NCBI GenBank assembly: GCA_025993015.1
Contig: DAJPFV010000001.1
Location: 1,860,001 to 1,924,000 of the forward strand
Reading direction: 5' to 3'
Source of the DNA: Coriobacteriaceae bacterium
GTDB lineage: Bacteria > Actinomycetota > Coriobacteriia > Coriobacteriales > Coriobacteriaceae
Length of the DNA: 64,000 nucleotides
The notes beneath the pieces were generated by a model. It saw only the letters and a list, made by a program, of their open reading frames with translations, ran no database searches and was not told the origin of the DNA. A program made the translations under genes and the position numbers. Below are positions 56,823 to 64,000 of the stretch, in pieces (within the stretch, counting starts at the first letter, position 1; every line of letters begins with the position of its first letter).

Positions 56823-56957
56823 GGGAGCCTCCCAACCTCGTTGCGGCGCGGCTGCGCCTATGGCACTTCAACATCATTGTCGCAGCCCCGACCCGCGGTC
56901 ACGAGCGGGGGCTCCTATCTTTTCAGTGCCCTTGGATTGGGTCATAGTGTCTGTCGG

Positions 56958-56987
56958 TGCCATAGCATCGGCGTTGCTGTGGCTGTC
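56958..56987 (+). other. Tail of structured repeat copy 2, right of IS element B
   Basis: The 30 bases starting TGCCATAGCATCGGC match 52294-52323 at 25 positions by my count. The match continues the element interrupted at 55424. Confidence 0.7.
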
Positions 56988-56989
56988 GG

Positions 56990-57028
56990 AAATGATCCGT
57001 TGGGGACGGAGGAAAACGGATCATTTTT
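56990..57028. terminator. Hairpin with T-run upstream of tgt
   Basis: AAATGATCCGTT (56990-57001) pairs with AACGGATCATTT (57015-57026), followed by a T-run. It may be part of the repeat rather than a gene terminator. Confidence 0.55.
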
Positions 57029-57039
57029 ATCCTGGTGCA

Positions 57040-57072
57040 TTGGTGCAAGTGGGCAGGTTTCCTTTGCGCCAG
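57040..57072. repeat. REP-like unit related to 52330-52362
   Basis: TTGGTGCAAG, GGGCAGGTTTCC and TTTGCGCCAG are in the same order as in the unit after queA (TTGGTGCAAAG, TCAGGTTAC, TTTGCACCAG). Confidence 0.5.
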
Positions 57073-57107
57073 TTTCTGTCGAGTCGGTGCTTCTTGCGGG
57101 TTGCCCG

Positions 57108-57113
57108 TATAAT
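57108..57113 (+). promoter_or_regulatory. -10 element of tgt
   Basis: Consensus TATAAT, 37 bp before the tgt ATG. The -35 is weak. Confidence 0.5.
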
Positions 57114-57150
57114 GGTTTGCGTATGAACCGCAACCAAGGAGTTCCAGTTT

Positions 57151-58290
<1,140 letters not shown>

Positions 58291-58425
58291 GAGCTGCAGG
58301 CGAGCTTGCGGGGCGTATGCGGCCGGCGCTGAGCGTCGTATTCGCTAACGCCGCCTGCACGACCGCTGACCGATAGCTTGCAAGCACTTGATGCATCGTG
58401 GGTACCATACCGAATAGTTGATGTT

Positions 58426-58467
58426 CGGGCGGGTGTTTGGCGCATGGCGTCGACCCCGCCCGTTTTT
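58426..58467 (+). terminator. Terminator between tgt and LOG-family gene
   Basis: CGGGCGGG (58426-58433) pairs with CCCGCCCG (58455-58462), followed by five T and more T-rich sequence. It lies only about 25 bp before the next ATG, so it could instead act as a leader attenuator. Confidence 0.8.
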
Positions 58468-58489
58468 CTTTTTCTCGATAGGAGTACCC

Positions 58490-59248
58490 ATGATTAAGAA
58501 CGAGAATGTCGAGGGCGAGCTTGCCTACGACGAGACGTACCGCCGTGGTCCCGTGGTCATGCGCGGCCCCATGATTCCTAAGGACAACACCTACGCCAAC
58601 CTGCTGGCGCCCGAGGAGTCGACCGACTGGCTGCATGCCGATCCTTGGCGCGTACTGCGCATCCAGGCCGAGTTTGTCGATGGCTTTGGCGCACTTGCCG
58701 AGTTAGGGCCTGCGGTGACCATCTTCGGTAGTGCCCGTACGCCCAAGACCGATCCGCTCTACAAGGCGGCGCGTGCCGTCGGGCGCAAGATCGCGCAACG
58801 TGGCGTGGCGGTCATCACCGGTGGCGGCCCCGGCATCATGGAAGCGGCCAACAAGGGAGCGGCGAGCGTCAACGGCAAGTCAGTCGGCCTGGGTATCGAG
58901 CTTCCGCACGAGCATGGGCTCAACAAATACGTGAACCTCGGTATGGACTTCCGCTACTTCTTTGTGCGCAAGACCATGTTCGTCAAATACAGCTCGGGCG
59001 CCATCGTGTTTCCCGGTGGTTTTGGCACGCTCGACGAGATGTTCGAGGTGCTCACGCTGGTGCAGACGCACAAGGTCAAGCGCATGCCGCTCGTGCTGGT
59101 GGGCAGCGAGTACTGGCAGGGCCTATTCGATTGGCTTAACGGTCCGGTGATGGGCGCCGGCATGATCAGCCCGCTCGATCCGGATCTGGTACACATTACC
59201 GACGACCTCAACGAGGCCGTCGACATCGCCCTGAGCGGGCTGATGTAG
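58490..59248 (+). CDS. LOG-family (TIGR00730) nucleotide phosphoribohydrolase-like protein
   Basis: The 252-aa protein has the Rossmann-like LOG fold: TIFGSART, ITGGGPGIMEAANKGA (about residues 110-125), LPHEHGLNKYV, the Arg segment FRYFFVRKTMF and the hallmark PGGFGTLDEMFEVLT. Family members split AMP-type cytokinin nucleotides or other nucleoside monophosphates. ATG 58490 follows AGGAGTACC; the upstream extension crosses the terminator. Confidence 0.9.
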   Translation: MIKNENVEGELAYDETYRRGPVVMRGPMIPKDNTYANLLAPEESTDWLHADPWRVLRIQAEFVDGFGALAELGPAVTIFGSARTPKTDPLYKAARAVGRKIAQRGVAVITGGGPGIMEAANKGAASVNGKSVGLGIELPHEHGLNKYVNLGMDFRYFFVRKTMFVKYSSGAIVFPGGFGTLDEMFEVLTLVQTHKVKRMPLVLVGSEYWQGLFDWLNGPVMGAGMISPLDPDLVHITDDLNEAVDIALSGLM

Positions 59249-59280
59249 ATCAATCGTGCCCACGCGACATGAATATGCAT

Positions 59281-59330
59281 GGCAATCTGATGTTATTTAA
59301 CATCAGATTGCCATTTATATTGGGTATACT
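59281..59330 (+). promoter_or_regulatory. Operator and promoter of the toxin-antitoxin pair
   Basis: GGCAATCTGATGTT (59281-59294) and its exact complement (59299-59312) form a 14-bp inverted repeat. TATACT (59325-59330) follows as -10. The likely -35 lies inside the repeat, as expected for an autoregulated antitoxin promoter. Confidence 0.75.
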
Positions 59331-59361
59331 GGTGTAAAAGACGAGAGCGAGGAGGTCGCAA

Positions 59362-59661
59362 ATGTCTACAGCAACAGTTAAGCCTACGACGGTTCGAATC
59401 GAAGAGGGGCTCAAGGAGCAGGCGACTGAGTTCTTGGATTCGGTCGGCCTCAGCCTCAATTCCTATCTCAATCTTGCCGTTCGGCAGCTGGTAAATCAGC
59501 GAAAGATTCCTTTTGAGATTGTAGGAAGGGCGGAGGTGCCCAACGAGGCGACGAGACGCGCCATGGTGATCGCCGAGGCTCATGAGTTGGGGATTTTGCC
59601 GGACGACAGCCCGTCATTCAATAACGCTGGTGAGCTTATATCGTTCCTCGATGAGGACTAG
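59362..59661 (+). CDS. RelB/DinJ-family antitoxin
   Basis: The 99-aa protein has an N-terminal ribbon-helix-helix (TVKPTTVRIEEGLKEQATEF; GLSLNSYLNLAVRQLV) as in RelB/DinJ antitoxins, and a C-terminal part that would bind the toxin. ATG 59362 follows GAGGAGG. The stop lies 2 bp before the toxin gene. Confidence 0.92.
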   Translation: MSTATVKPTTVRIEEGLKEQATEFLDSVGLSLNSYLNLAVRQLVNQRKIPFEIVGRAEVPNEATRRAMVIAEAHELGILPDDSPSFNNAGELISFLDED

Positions 59662-59663
59662 CG

Positions 59664-59972
59664 ATGTTTGAGATTAAAGTCGAGGCTCAGTTTAAGGTGG
59701 ATTACAAACGGACGATGCGCATCCATCCGCAGCTAAAGAGCGAGTTTAAAGCGGCGGTTGCAGAGCTTGTGGCCCATGGGTCGCTTCCAGCGGAGTACGG
59801 CGCCCACGAGCTCTCAAACCCGGGCGGAAACTACAACGGCCACATTGATTTCCACCTATCCGATGGCTTGGTCGATGTGGTCGTTCTTTATCTTCCCCAT
59901 AAGACTAATCCTGTGATCCGACTGGTCAGAATGGGCTCGCATGAGGAACTGTTCCAGGGCCCACTGAGCTAG
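59664..59972 (+). CDS. YafQ-family mRNA interferase toxin
   Basis: The 102-aa protein belongs to the RelE/YafQ toxins that cut mRNA on the ribosome. It has a basic N-terminus (FKVDYKRTMRIHP), the YafQ-like block GHIDFHLSDGLVDVVVLY and a C-terminal RLVRMGSHEEL with the conserved late His. It is coupled to the antitoxin gene. Confidence 0.9.
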   Translation: MFEIKVEAQFKVDYKRTMRIHPQLKSEFKAAVAELVAHGSLPAEYGAHELSNPGGNYNGHIDFHLSDGLVDVVVLYLPHKTNPVIRLVRMGSHEELFQGPLS

Positions 59973-59987
59973 CCACTCGCTTTTAAC

Positions 59988-60051
59988 TTGCGGTGGAATA
60001 GGGATTGATTGGCGGCTGATACGCCAAAAAACAGTCCCTATTCCACCGCAA
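59988..60051. repeat. Palindromic repeat, copy 1, overlapping end of helicase gene
   Basis: TTGCGGTGGAATAGGGA (59988-60004) and its exact complement (60035-60051) flank ATACGCCAAA. The right arm supplies the last codons and the stop of the helicase gene. A second copy in the same direction is at 63549-63610. Confidence 0.85.
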
Positions 60052-63022
60052 ATGGTGGGGATGTCCTGCCTGTTGACGTGGCATCTGGCTTTCCCTTGTG
60101 GTTGATTTCGTCTAAGAGCTCCGCTGCGATCTCGCTGTTTTTGAACCTGATGCTGCAGTCTTCTTTCTTGGGGAAAGCTAGTAGCGGGATCGTTCCGTAC
60201 CAGATAGTTTCTTCGTCAATTATCGCTGCACACAAACGTCCTTCTGCTCTAATGGCATGCTCGACGTTCATTTCTGCCAAAGTCTCGCTTGCATCTTCGC
60301 GCGGAGTCGAGGCAATGAAAAACTCAAGAGCAATCCCTCGGGCAGTGGCAGCTTTGATTGCGTCGCCGAGCTTTGCGAGGCAGGCGGCGGATGCGTAGGG
60401 CGCGGCAATGAAGATACTCTTGGCGGCGCCAACGATGTCTTCAACCAGAGTCTCTACGGCATTAGCCGGTTCTATGAGAATGTTTTGATCGGACTGCTCG
60501 CTGCCTCCGGTCACGTAGACTTCGTACCCGAGCTTGGCGTAGGTCTTGAGTCTCTTCTGGTACATGCGGGCGAGCATGGGTATAGATAAATCAACGTAGT
60601 CGAATATCTCAACCCGTCGCTTGCCCTCGTGGCTTCTATGGAGCCTGCCCGCCTGCTGTGTGATGCTGCCGTCCCACGATATCGGCGTGGCAATGAGTAG
60701 AGTGTCAAGGTAGGACAGATCGAAGCCCTCGCCCAAAAGGCTTTCGGTGGCGACGATGATTCGATGTTCATGCTCGAAGCGGGGAAGACTGCTCAGTATC
60801 GTTTTTCTTTCTTTGGCGTCGATTTCCCCGGTCAGGAGAACGGGTTCGTGTCCTTGGTTTTTGAGCATCCCGAACAGCTCCTCGGCATGCTTTTTCCTTT
60901 TAGTCAGCACGAGCGGATGCCGGCCGTTTGACGCAGCTTCAATAGCGTCGTTGACAATCAATTCGTTTCTAGCTGCATGCGTGCACAGCAGGTCGAGAAT
61001 CTGATTGAAGTTTGCACCTGGCTCGTAGGCGGGTAGTCGAATTCCAGTAAAACGAGGCCGTACGATGCGCTGGATGCCCTGCTGAATCGCTTGCGCTTTT
61101 GGATCGATAACATAACGGAGCGGGCCGCAGAGCATGGAGAGCGCCCGCGTAAGGCCGTCGGATCGTTCTGGCGTCGCAGAAAGGCCGTATACGTATTTGG
61201 CCGGGGCGGACTTGAGAATAAGCTCGAGCTGTGGTGCGGCGGCATGGTGGCATTCGTCGCAGATAATGAGGCCGTAATTACGAACAAGGCCCTTAACTAT
61301 CGGCTCTCCGGTTTGGCGGTCTTTGCCAGATAACGACTGGAACGAAGCGATGTCGACGAGGCCGCTTACGGCCATTTTGCCTCCTCCTATTTGTCCGATG
61401 ACCGGAGGCTGCCTTTTGCTGATTCGTCCTTTTGGGGTTCGGACGGGCTCCCTGTTGTCCGTAATGTCGATAAATCGCTCGAGCTGGGATTTCCATTGGG
61501 TTATGAGTGCGGTTTTGGGAACGATGACGAGCGTTGGAAGACCAATGGATGCAATAAGATAAGCTCCGACGACTGTTTTACCGAAGCCTGTCGGTGCGGA
61601 CATGATTCCGTCTTCGTATATGAGCATCTGATCAGCGGCGATTTGCTGCTCAGGGCGAAGGACTCCTTTAAATGCCATAACAATCGGATTACCCGATTTG
61701 CGCTCGTCTGAATAGTGGGCGGTAACGCCGGTCTCTTGAACTAGCTGCTCAAGTTGAGTTTTGCAGCCCCGGGGAATTGCAACATGACCATCTCTCAGTT
61801 CGCTAAGGTCTATGAGTCGCGGTTTGCCGAATACTGATTGATGCATGGACTGCGCGCGATAGAATGCCGGATTGGCAAATGTCGCAAGTCCGCGGATTTC
61901 CATTTGAGCTGCTGGACTCAGAGACTTCTCGGGAATGTACAGCATATCGGCTTGAATAACGGGCAGCGATGAGGGAAAGTCCCGCGATGTGAGTGGTAGT
62001 CGCTTTCGTGGTCTTTGGGCATACCGTTTGCCCTTGTTTGCCACCGTAGTTGTTGCTGGTCCGTGTGGGTTGTTTCCAGGGGCCTCAATCAGATCTTGCA
62101 CCGTCGAGCGCGGAATCAGCTGGACTTGTGATAGATAGAGCCATTGGTCGGGAAAGGGCTTGAATTGTTCGTCTACAAATACACTATTTCCTTCACGTTG
62201 CGCCTTGCCTTGAAAGGGGAGTGCGATGAGGTTTCCGAAGCCTCCATCGGGAATAGTGGCCTGAGCGGGTAGCATTCGATCAAAGGCCTCGAACGTGATT
62301 GTCTTATTATGCGCCGCAGCTTCGGTTATGAGGCAACTTCCAAACTCTCGGGCAGCCTTTGCGCTGATTGGCTCGAGGAAGAAAAACCAGATGTGGGCGC
62401 CGTTGCCGGACCTTGAGCGCTCAACGGCGGCGTTAATGCCCCGTCGCATTGCAACAAGCCGTACGGCATTTGTTGCCTCTTTCCAGTCCGCTTTGTCAAA
62501 ATCGATGACGAGAACTTTCGTGTTGCAGTTCCTATCGAGAACATATTGCCCGAGGACATCGCGGAACCGGTCATCGTTGCCTTTAAAGTGAGCAATGATT
62601 GCGGCATCGCTTAATTCCGGGAAGACGCGATTGCTGCATTCTACACATTTAACTCTTTGATGGGCTGCTTTGGGGCAAATTCCTGGCTCCCACTCATTAG
62701 CACAAGCAGGCGTATAGCCAATGCCCCCGTCCTTTCTGCGATATCCATGAGCGTAAACATCTTTGCGCCCGGTAAAGAGACTGCGAAAGAGCTCGAGTTT
62801 ATCGCGTGCTGGGCTCGCGCTGGTGACGATGCCCTCGATTTGCGCTCGTTCATCGAACAAAGCGCCAGCTTCTTCCCACTCTTCTAGCGTTGCGTAGCGT
62901 ACGTCTGAACCGTTGTTGCAAATGACGATTTGTCGGTGTTGGTCCGATATATGTGTGATCGTCTGATCGTATTTAAATTGTGCGGTCCCAAAGAGGGCGT
63001 ATTGATGCATGGCGTTGCCCAT
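60038..63022 (-). CDS. Primase-helicase-PLD defence protein (TOTE-like)
   Basis: The 994-aa protein has an N-terminal region with a Cys cluster (CPKAAHQRVKCVEC), then an archaeo-eukaryotic-type primase domain (about 150-330) with LVIDFDK and SRSGNGAHIWFFF as catalytic motifs. An SF2 helicase follows: Walker A SAPTGFGKTVVG, DECH box as IICDECHHAA, LSATPERSDG and QQAGRLHRS. The C-terminal 130 residues look like a PLD-type domain with a degenerate motif. This order matches TOTE conflict-system proteins. The AT-richer composition and flanking repeats suggest transfer. Confidence 0.85.
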   Translation of the reverse strand: MGNAMHQYALFGTAQFKYDQTITHISDQHRQIVICNNGSDVRYATLEEWEEAGALFDERAQIEGIVTSASPARDKLELFRSLFTGRKDVYAHGYRRKDGGIGYTPACANEWEPGICPKAAHQRVKCVECSNRVFPELSDAAIIAHFKGNDDRFRDVLGQYVLDRNCNTKVLVIDFDKADWKEATNAVRLVAMRRGINAAVERSRSGNGAHIWFFFLEPISAKAAREFGSCLITEAAAHNKTITFEAFDRMLPAQATIPDGGFGNLIALPFQGKAQREGNSVFVDEQFKPFPDQWLYLSQVQLIPRSTVQDLIEAPGNNPHGPATTTVANKGKRYAQRPRKRLPLTSRDFPSSLPVIQADMLYIPEKSLSPAAQMEIRGLATFANPAFYRAQSMHQSVFGKPRLIDLSELRDGHVAIPRGCKTQLEQLVQETGVTAHYSDERKSGNPIVMAFKGVLRPEQQIAADQMLIYEDGIMSAPTGFGKTVVGAYLIASIGLPTLVIVPKTALITQWKSQLERFIDITDNREPVRTPKGRISKRQPPVIGQIGGGKMAVSGLVDIASFQSLSGKDRQTGEPIVKGLVRNYGLIICDECHHAAAPQLELILKSAPAKYVYGLSATPERSDGLTRALSMLCGPLRYVIDPKAQAIQQGIQRIVRPRFTGIRLPAYEPGANFNQILDLLCTHAARNELIVNDAIEAASNGRHPLVLTKRKKHAEELFGMLKNQGHEPVLLTGEIDAKERKTILSSLPRFEHEHRIIVATESLLGEGFDLSYLDTLLIATPISWDGSITQQAGRLHRSHEGKRRVEIFDYVDLSIPMLARMYQKRLKTYAKLGYEVYVTGGSEQSDQNILIEPANAVETLVEDIVGAAKSIFIAAPYASAACLAKLGDAIKAATARGIALEFFIASTPREDASETLAEMNVEHAIRAEGRLCAAIIDEETIWYGTIPLLAFPKKEDCSIRFKNSEIAAELLDEINHKGKPDATSTGRTSPPFAVE

Positions 63023-63235
63023 TTGAATGCCGTCCTTGTATTGGAGTTGTTGAGACGAGGGTACGGCATTACGGCTTTTTGGGATATGTAATTTCGATTC
63101 AAGTTTGCTAATGGCAAGGGATTATTCTGCGAGCGGCTTTCGTTCGATACCAAGGCGCGCGACGGCCCTTGATAATCAGGGTTTGCGGTCATATGGGTAG
63201 CCGGAGGCGTAAAGAGCGGACATTCAGACCCGGTG

Positions 63236-63452
63236 GGCAAAAATGGCAAATATGAGTACTGTTGCTCGGTTAGTCTCATATCATTTGAGAAGTATCTAAG
63301 ACCAATTGACTGAGTTTTAGTATATTCACCCCCCCCTAAACACGACAATTCGGGGCTTTATGGAGCTTGAAATCGGTGGGAGCGGGCAATTCAGCGAAAT
63401 TTTGCTGTTACTAAATTTATGACAGTACTCATATTTGCCATTTTTTGCCCAC
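63236..63452. repeat. About 195-bp intergenic element with 18-bp inverted ends, copy 2
   Basis: GGCAAATATGAGTACTGT (63245-63262) and its complement (63422-63439) bound the element. Compared with copy 1 the second base of the left arm and its partner in the right arm have both changed (CC/GG to GC/GC), keeping the pairing. The arms extend outwards (GGGCAAAAA against TTTTTTGCCC). CTGTTACTAAATT before the right arm is shared with copy 1. Confidence 0.8.
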
Positions 63453-63548
63453 CTGGTACCGCTAGGGGCTAGTCGAAGCTCCCCCAAACAGCTGGGAATG
63501 CGCCGATCGTCTGCATATCTTGTATATGGATGGCTCAGCAAAAGAAGT

Positions 63549-63610
63549 TGCGGTGAAATAGGGATTGATTTGTGGCCATACGCCAAATACAGTCCCTATT
63601 CCACCGCAAC
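63549..63610. repeat. Palindromic repeat, copy 2
   Basis: TTGCGGTGAAATAGGGA (63549-63565) and TCCCTATTCCACCGCAA (63594-63610), with ATACGCCAAA inside; same orientation as copy 1. Confidence 0.85.
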
Positions 63611-63624
63611 TGATGTGGGCGTCC

Positions 63625-63999
63625 CTAGTGAGTTGGCTGGTAGCGGGGGCAGTAGCTGATGGCGATGGCGTCGACGCCTACGTGGGTGGCGATGGTGCAG
63701 CCGATGGGGCCGGTGCCGGCGTCTACGTAATCCTGACCCGCGAGTGCCTCGTTGACAAGCTCCTGCTCCTCGGCGGCGCCGGTCGTGAGCACGCGCACGC
63801 TTGAGCCCGGGTGCTCGTCCAAAAACGCGAGGCAATCTGCCATGGTGTTGGCGACGATGCGCTTGGCGCCGCGGCCCTTTTTGATTGCCTTGATCTCGCC
63901 CGATTTCCACTCCGGCGAAACGGCCAGGCGAATGTTGAGCATTTGCGTGAGCTGGCCGGCGAGCTTGGGCGCGCGGCCGTTCTTAACGAGATTCTCGAG
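63625..63999 (-). CDS. DegV-family protein, truncated at window edge
   Basis: The frame is open to the window edge. The visible 124 residues are a DegV C-terminal part: LVKNGRAPKLAGQL, the ligand-side MLNIRLAVSPEW, a helical stretch and the end IGCTIATHVGVDAIAISY. It belongs to the same family as the gene at 43.8 kb. The start is outside the window. Confidence 0.88.
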   Translation of the reverse strand, partial: LENLVKNGRAPKLAGQLTQMLNIRLAVSPEWKSGEIKAIKKGRGAKRIVANTMADCLAFLDEHPGSSVRVLTTGAAEEQELVNEALAGQDYVDAGTGPIGCTIATHVGVDAIAISYCPRYQPTH

Positions 64000-64000
64000 C

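Larger units (their letters stand above)
55425..56946. mobile_element. IS110-family (IS1111-like) element B
   Basis: A perfect 13-bp inverted repeat, TATGACCCAATCC (55425-55437) and its complement (56934-56946), bounds one DEDD transposase on the minus strand. The ends agree with comparison to the uninterrupted repeat copy at 52145-52323, whose sequence resumes just after 56946. The noncoding part is longer after the transposase (about 275 bp) than before it (about 125 bp), as in element A. Confidence 0.85.
63023..63624. other. Intergenic region holding two repeat elements
   Basis: No gene is supported in these 600 bp. They contain copy 2 of the 18-bp-ended element (63236-63452), an eight-C run (63329-63336) and copy 2 of the palindromic repeat (63549-63610). 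Short open frames across them are forced by the repeats. Confidence 0.6.

Noticed and set aside
59385..59400. GGTTCGAATC as a tRNA T-loop
   Set aside because: It is within the antitoxin coding sequence and has no cloverleaf.

Overview
The window looks like chromosome of a high-GC gut actinomycete of the class Coriobacteriia, most likely Collinsella. This is an inference from gene content and codon use (class III fructose-bisphosphatase, C69 dipeptidases, DUF4430 surface proteins under a cobalamin riboswitch, Fhs/FchA/FolD one-carbon enzymes); no marker gene proves it. The core genome is interrupted by blocks of different base composition carrying defence genes and insertion sequences.

Layout. 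0-9 kb: an edge-truncated gene, the Holliday-junction operon ruvC-ruvA-ruvB, fhs (formate-THF ligase), a PASTA-like membrane protein, a CDF metal transporter and a zinc-ribbon protein. 9-17 kb: an AT-richer type I restriction-modification locus (hsdR, hsdM, hsdS on the minus strand) facing a silent hsdS target-recognition cassette, a tyrosine recombinase and a second hsdS half-gene. Four copies of one short recombination-like site join them, so the locus reads as an invertible specificity shufflon. 17-22 kb: an IS21-family element (istA/istB), a gene-poor scar, an ADP-ribosylglycohydrolase and a DUF1016/YhcG nuclease. 22-28 kb: a frameshifted small gene, a surface-anchored PI-PLC-like protein, two paralogous lipoproteins and a zinc-ribbon membrane protein. 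28-34 kb: fchA-folD, a C69 dipeptidase, a small acidic protein and a UbiB/ABC1 kinase. 34-40 kb: an IS110/IS1111-type element, then a cobalamin riboswitch driving two DUF4430 (transcobalamin-like) surface proteins. 40-50 kb: two GtrA proteins, fructose-bisphosphatase, DegV, a barrel-like protein, a tiny membrane protein, an RsmB-type methyltransferase and a methionyl-tRNA synthetase with an eroded KMSKS loop. 50-59 kb: queH, queA and tgt (queuosine), a long coiled-coil protein, an SDR enzyme, a second IS110/IS1111 element and a LOG-family protein. 59-64 kb: a RelB/YafQ toxin-antitoxin pair, a large primase-helicase-PLD (TOTE-like) protein between two palindromic repeats, and an edge-truncated DegV gene.

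How the parts connect. Fhs, FchA and FolD would form the formate to methylene-THF route; FolD lacks the lysine needed for cyclohydrolase activity, which fits a dedicated FchA beside it. QueH, QueA and Tgt cover the base-exchange and late steps of queuosine synthesis. Besides the shufflon, the most unusual noncoding feature is a structured repeat found just after the stop codons of queA and of the SDR gene. Its three helices keep their pairing while their sequences change, and its linkers are conserved. The second copy is split by the IS110-type element, so comparison with the intact copy places that element's ends. Two further inverted-repeat families occur twice each (about 29.8 and 63.2 kb; about 60.0 and 63.6 kb).
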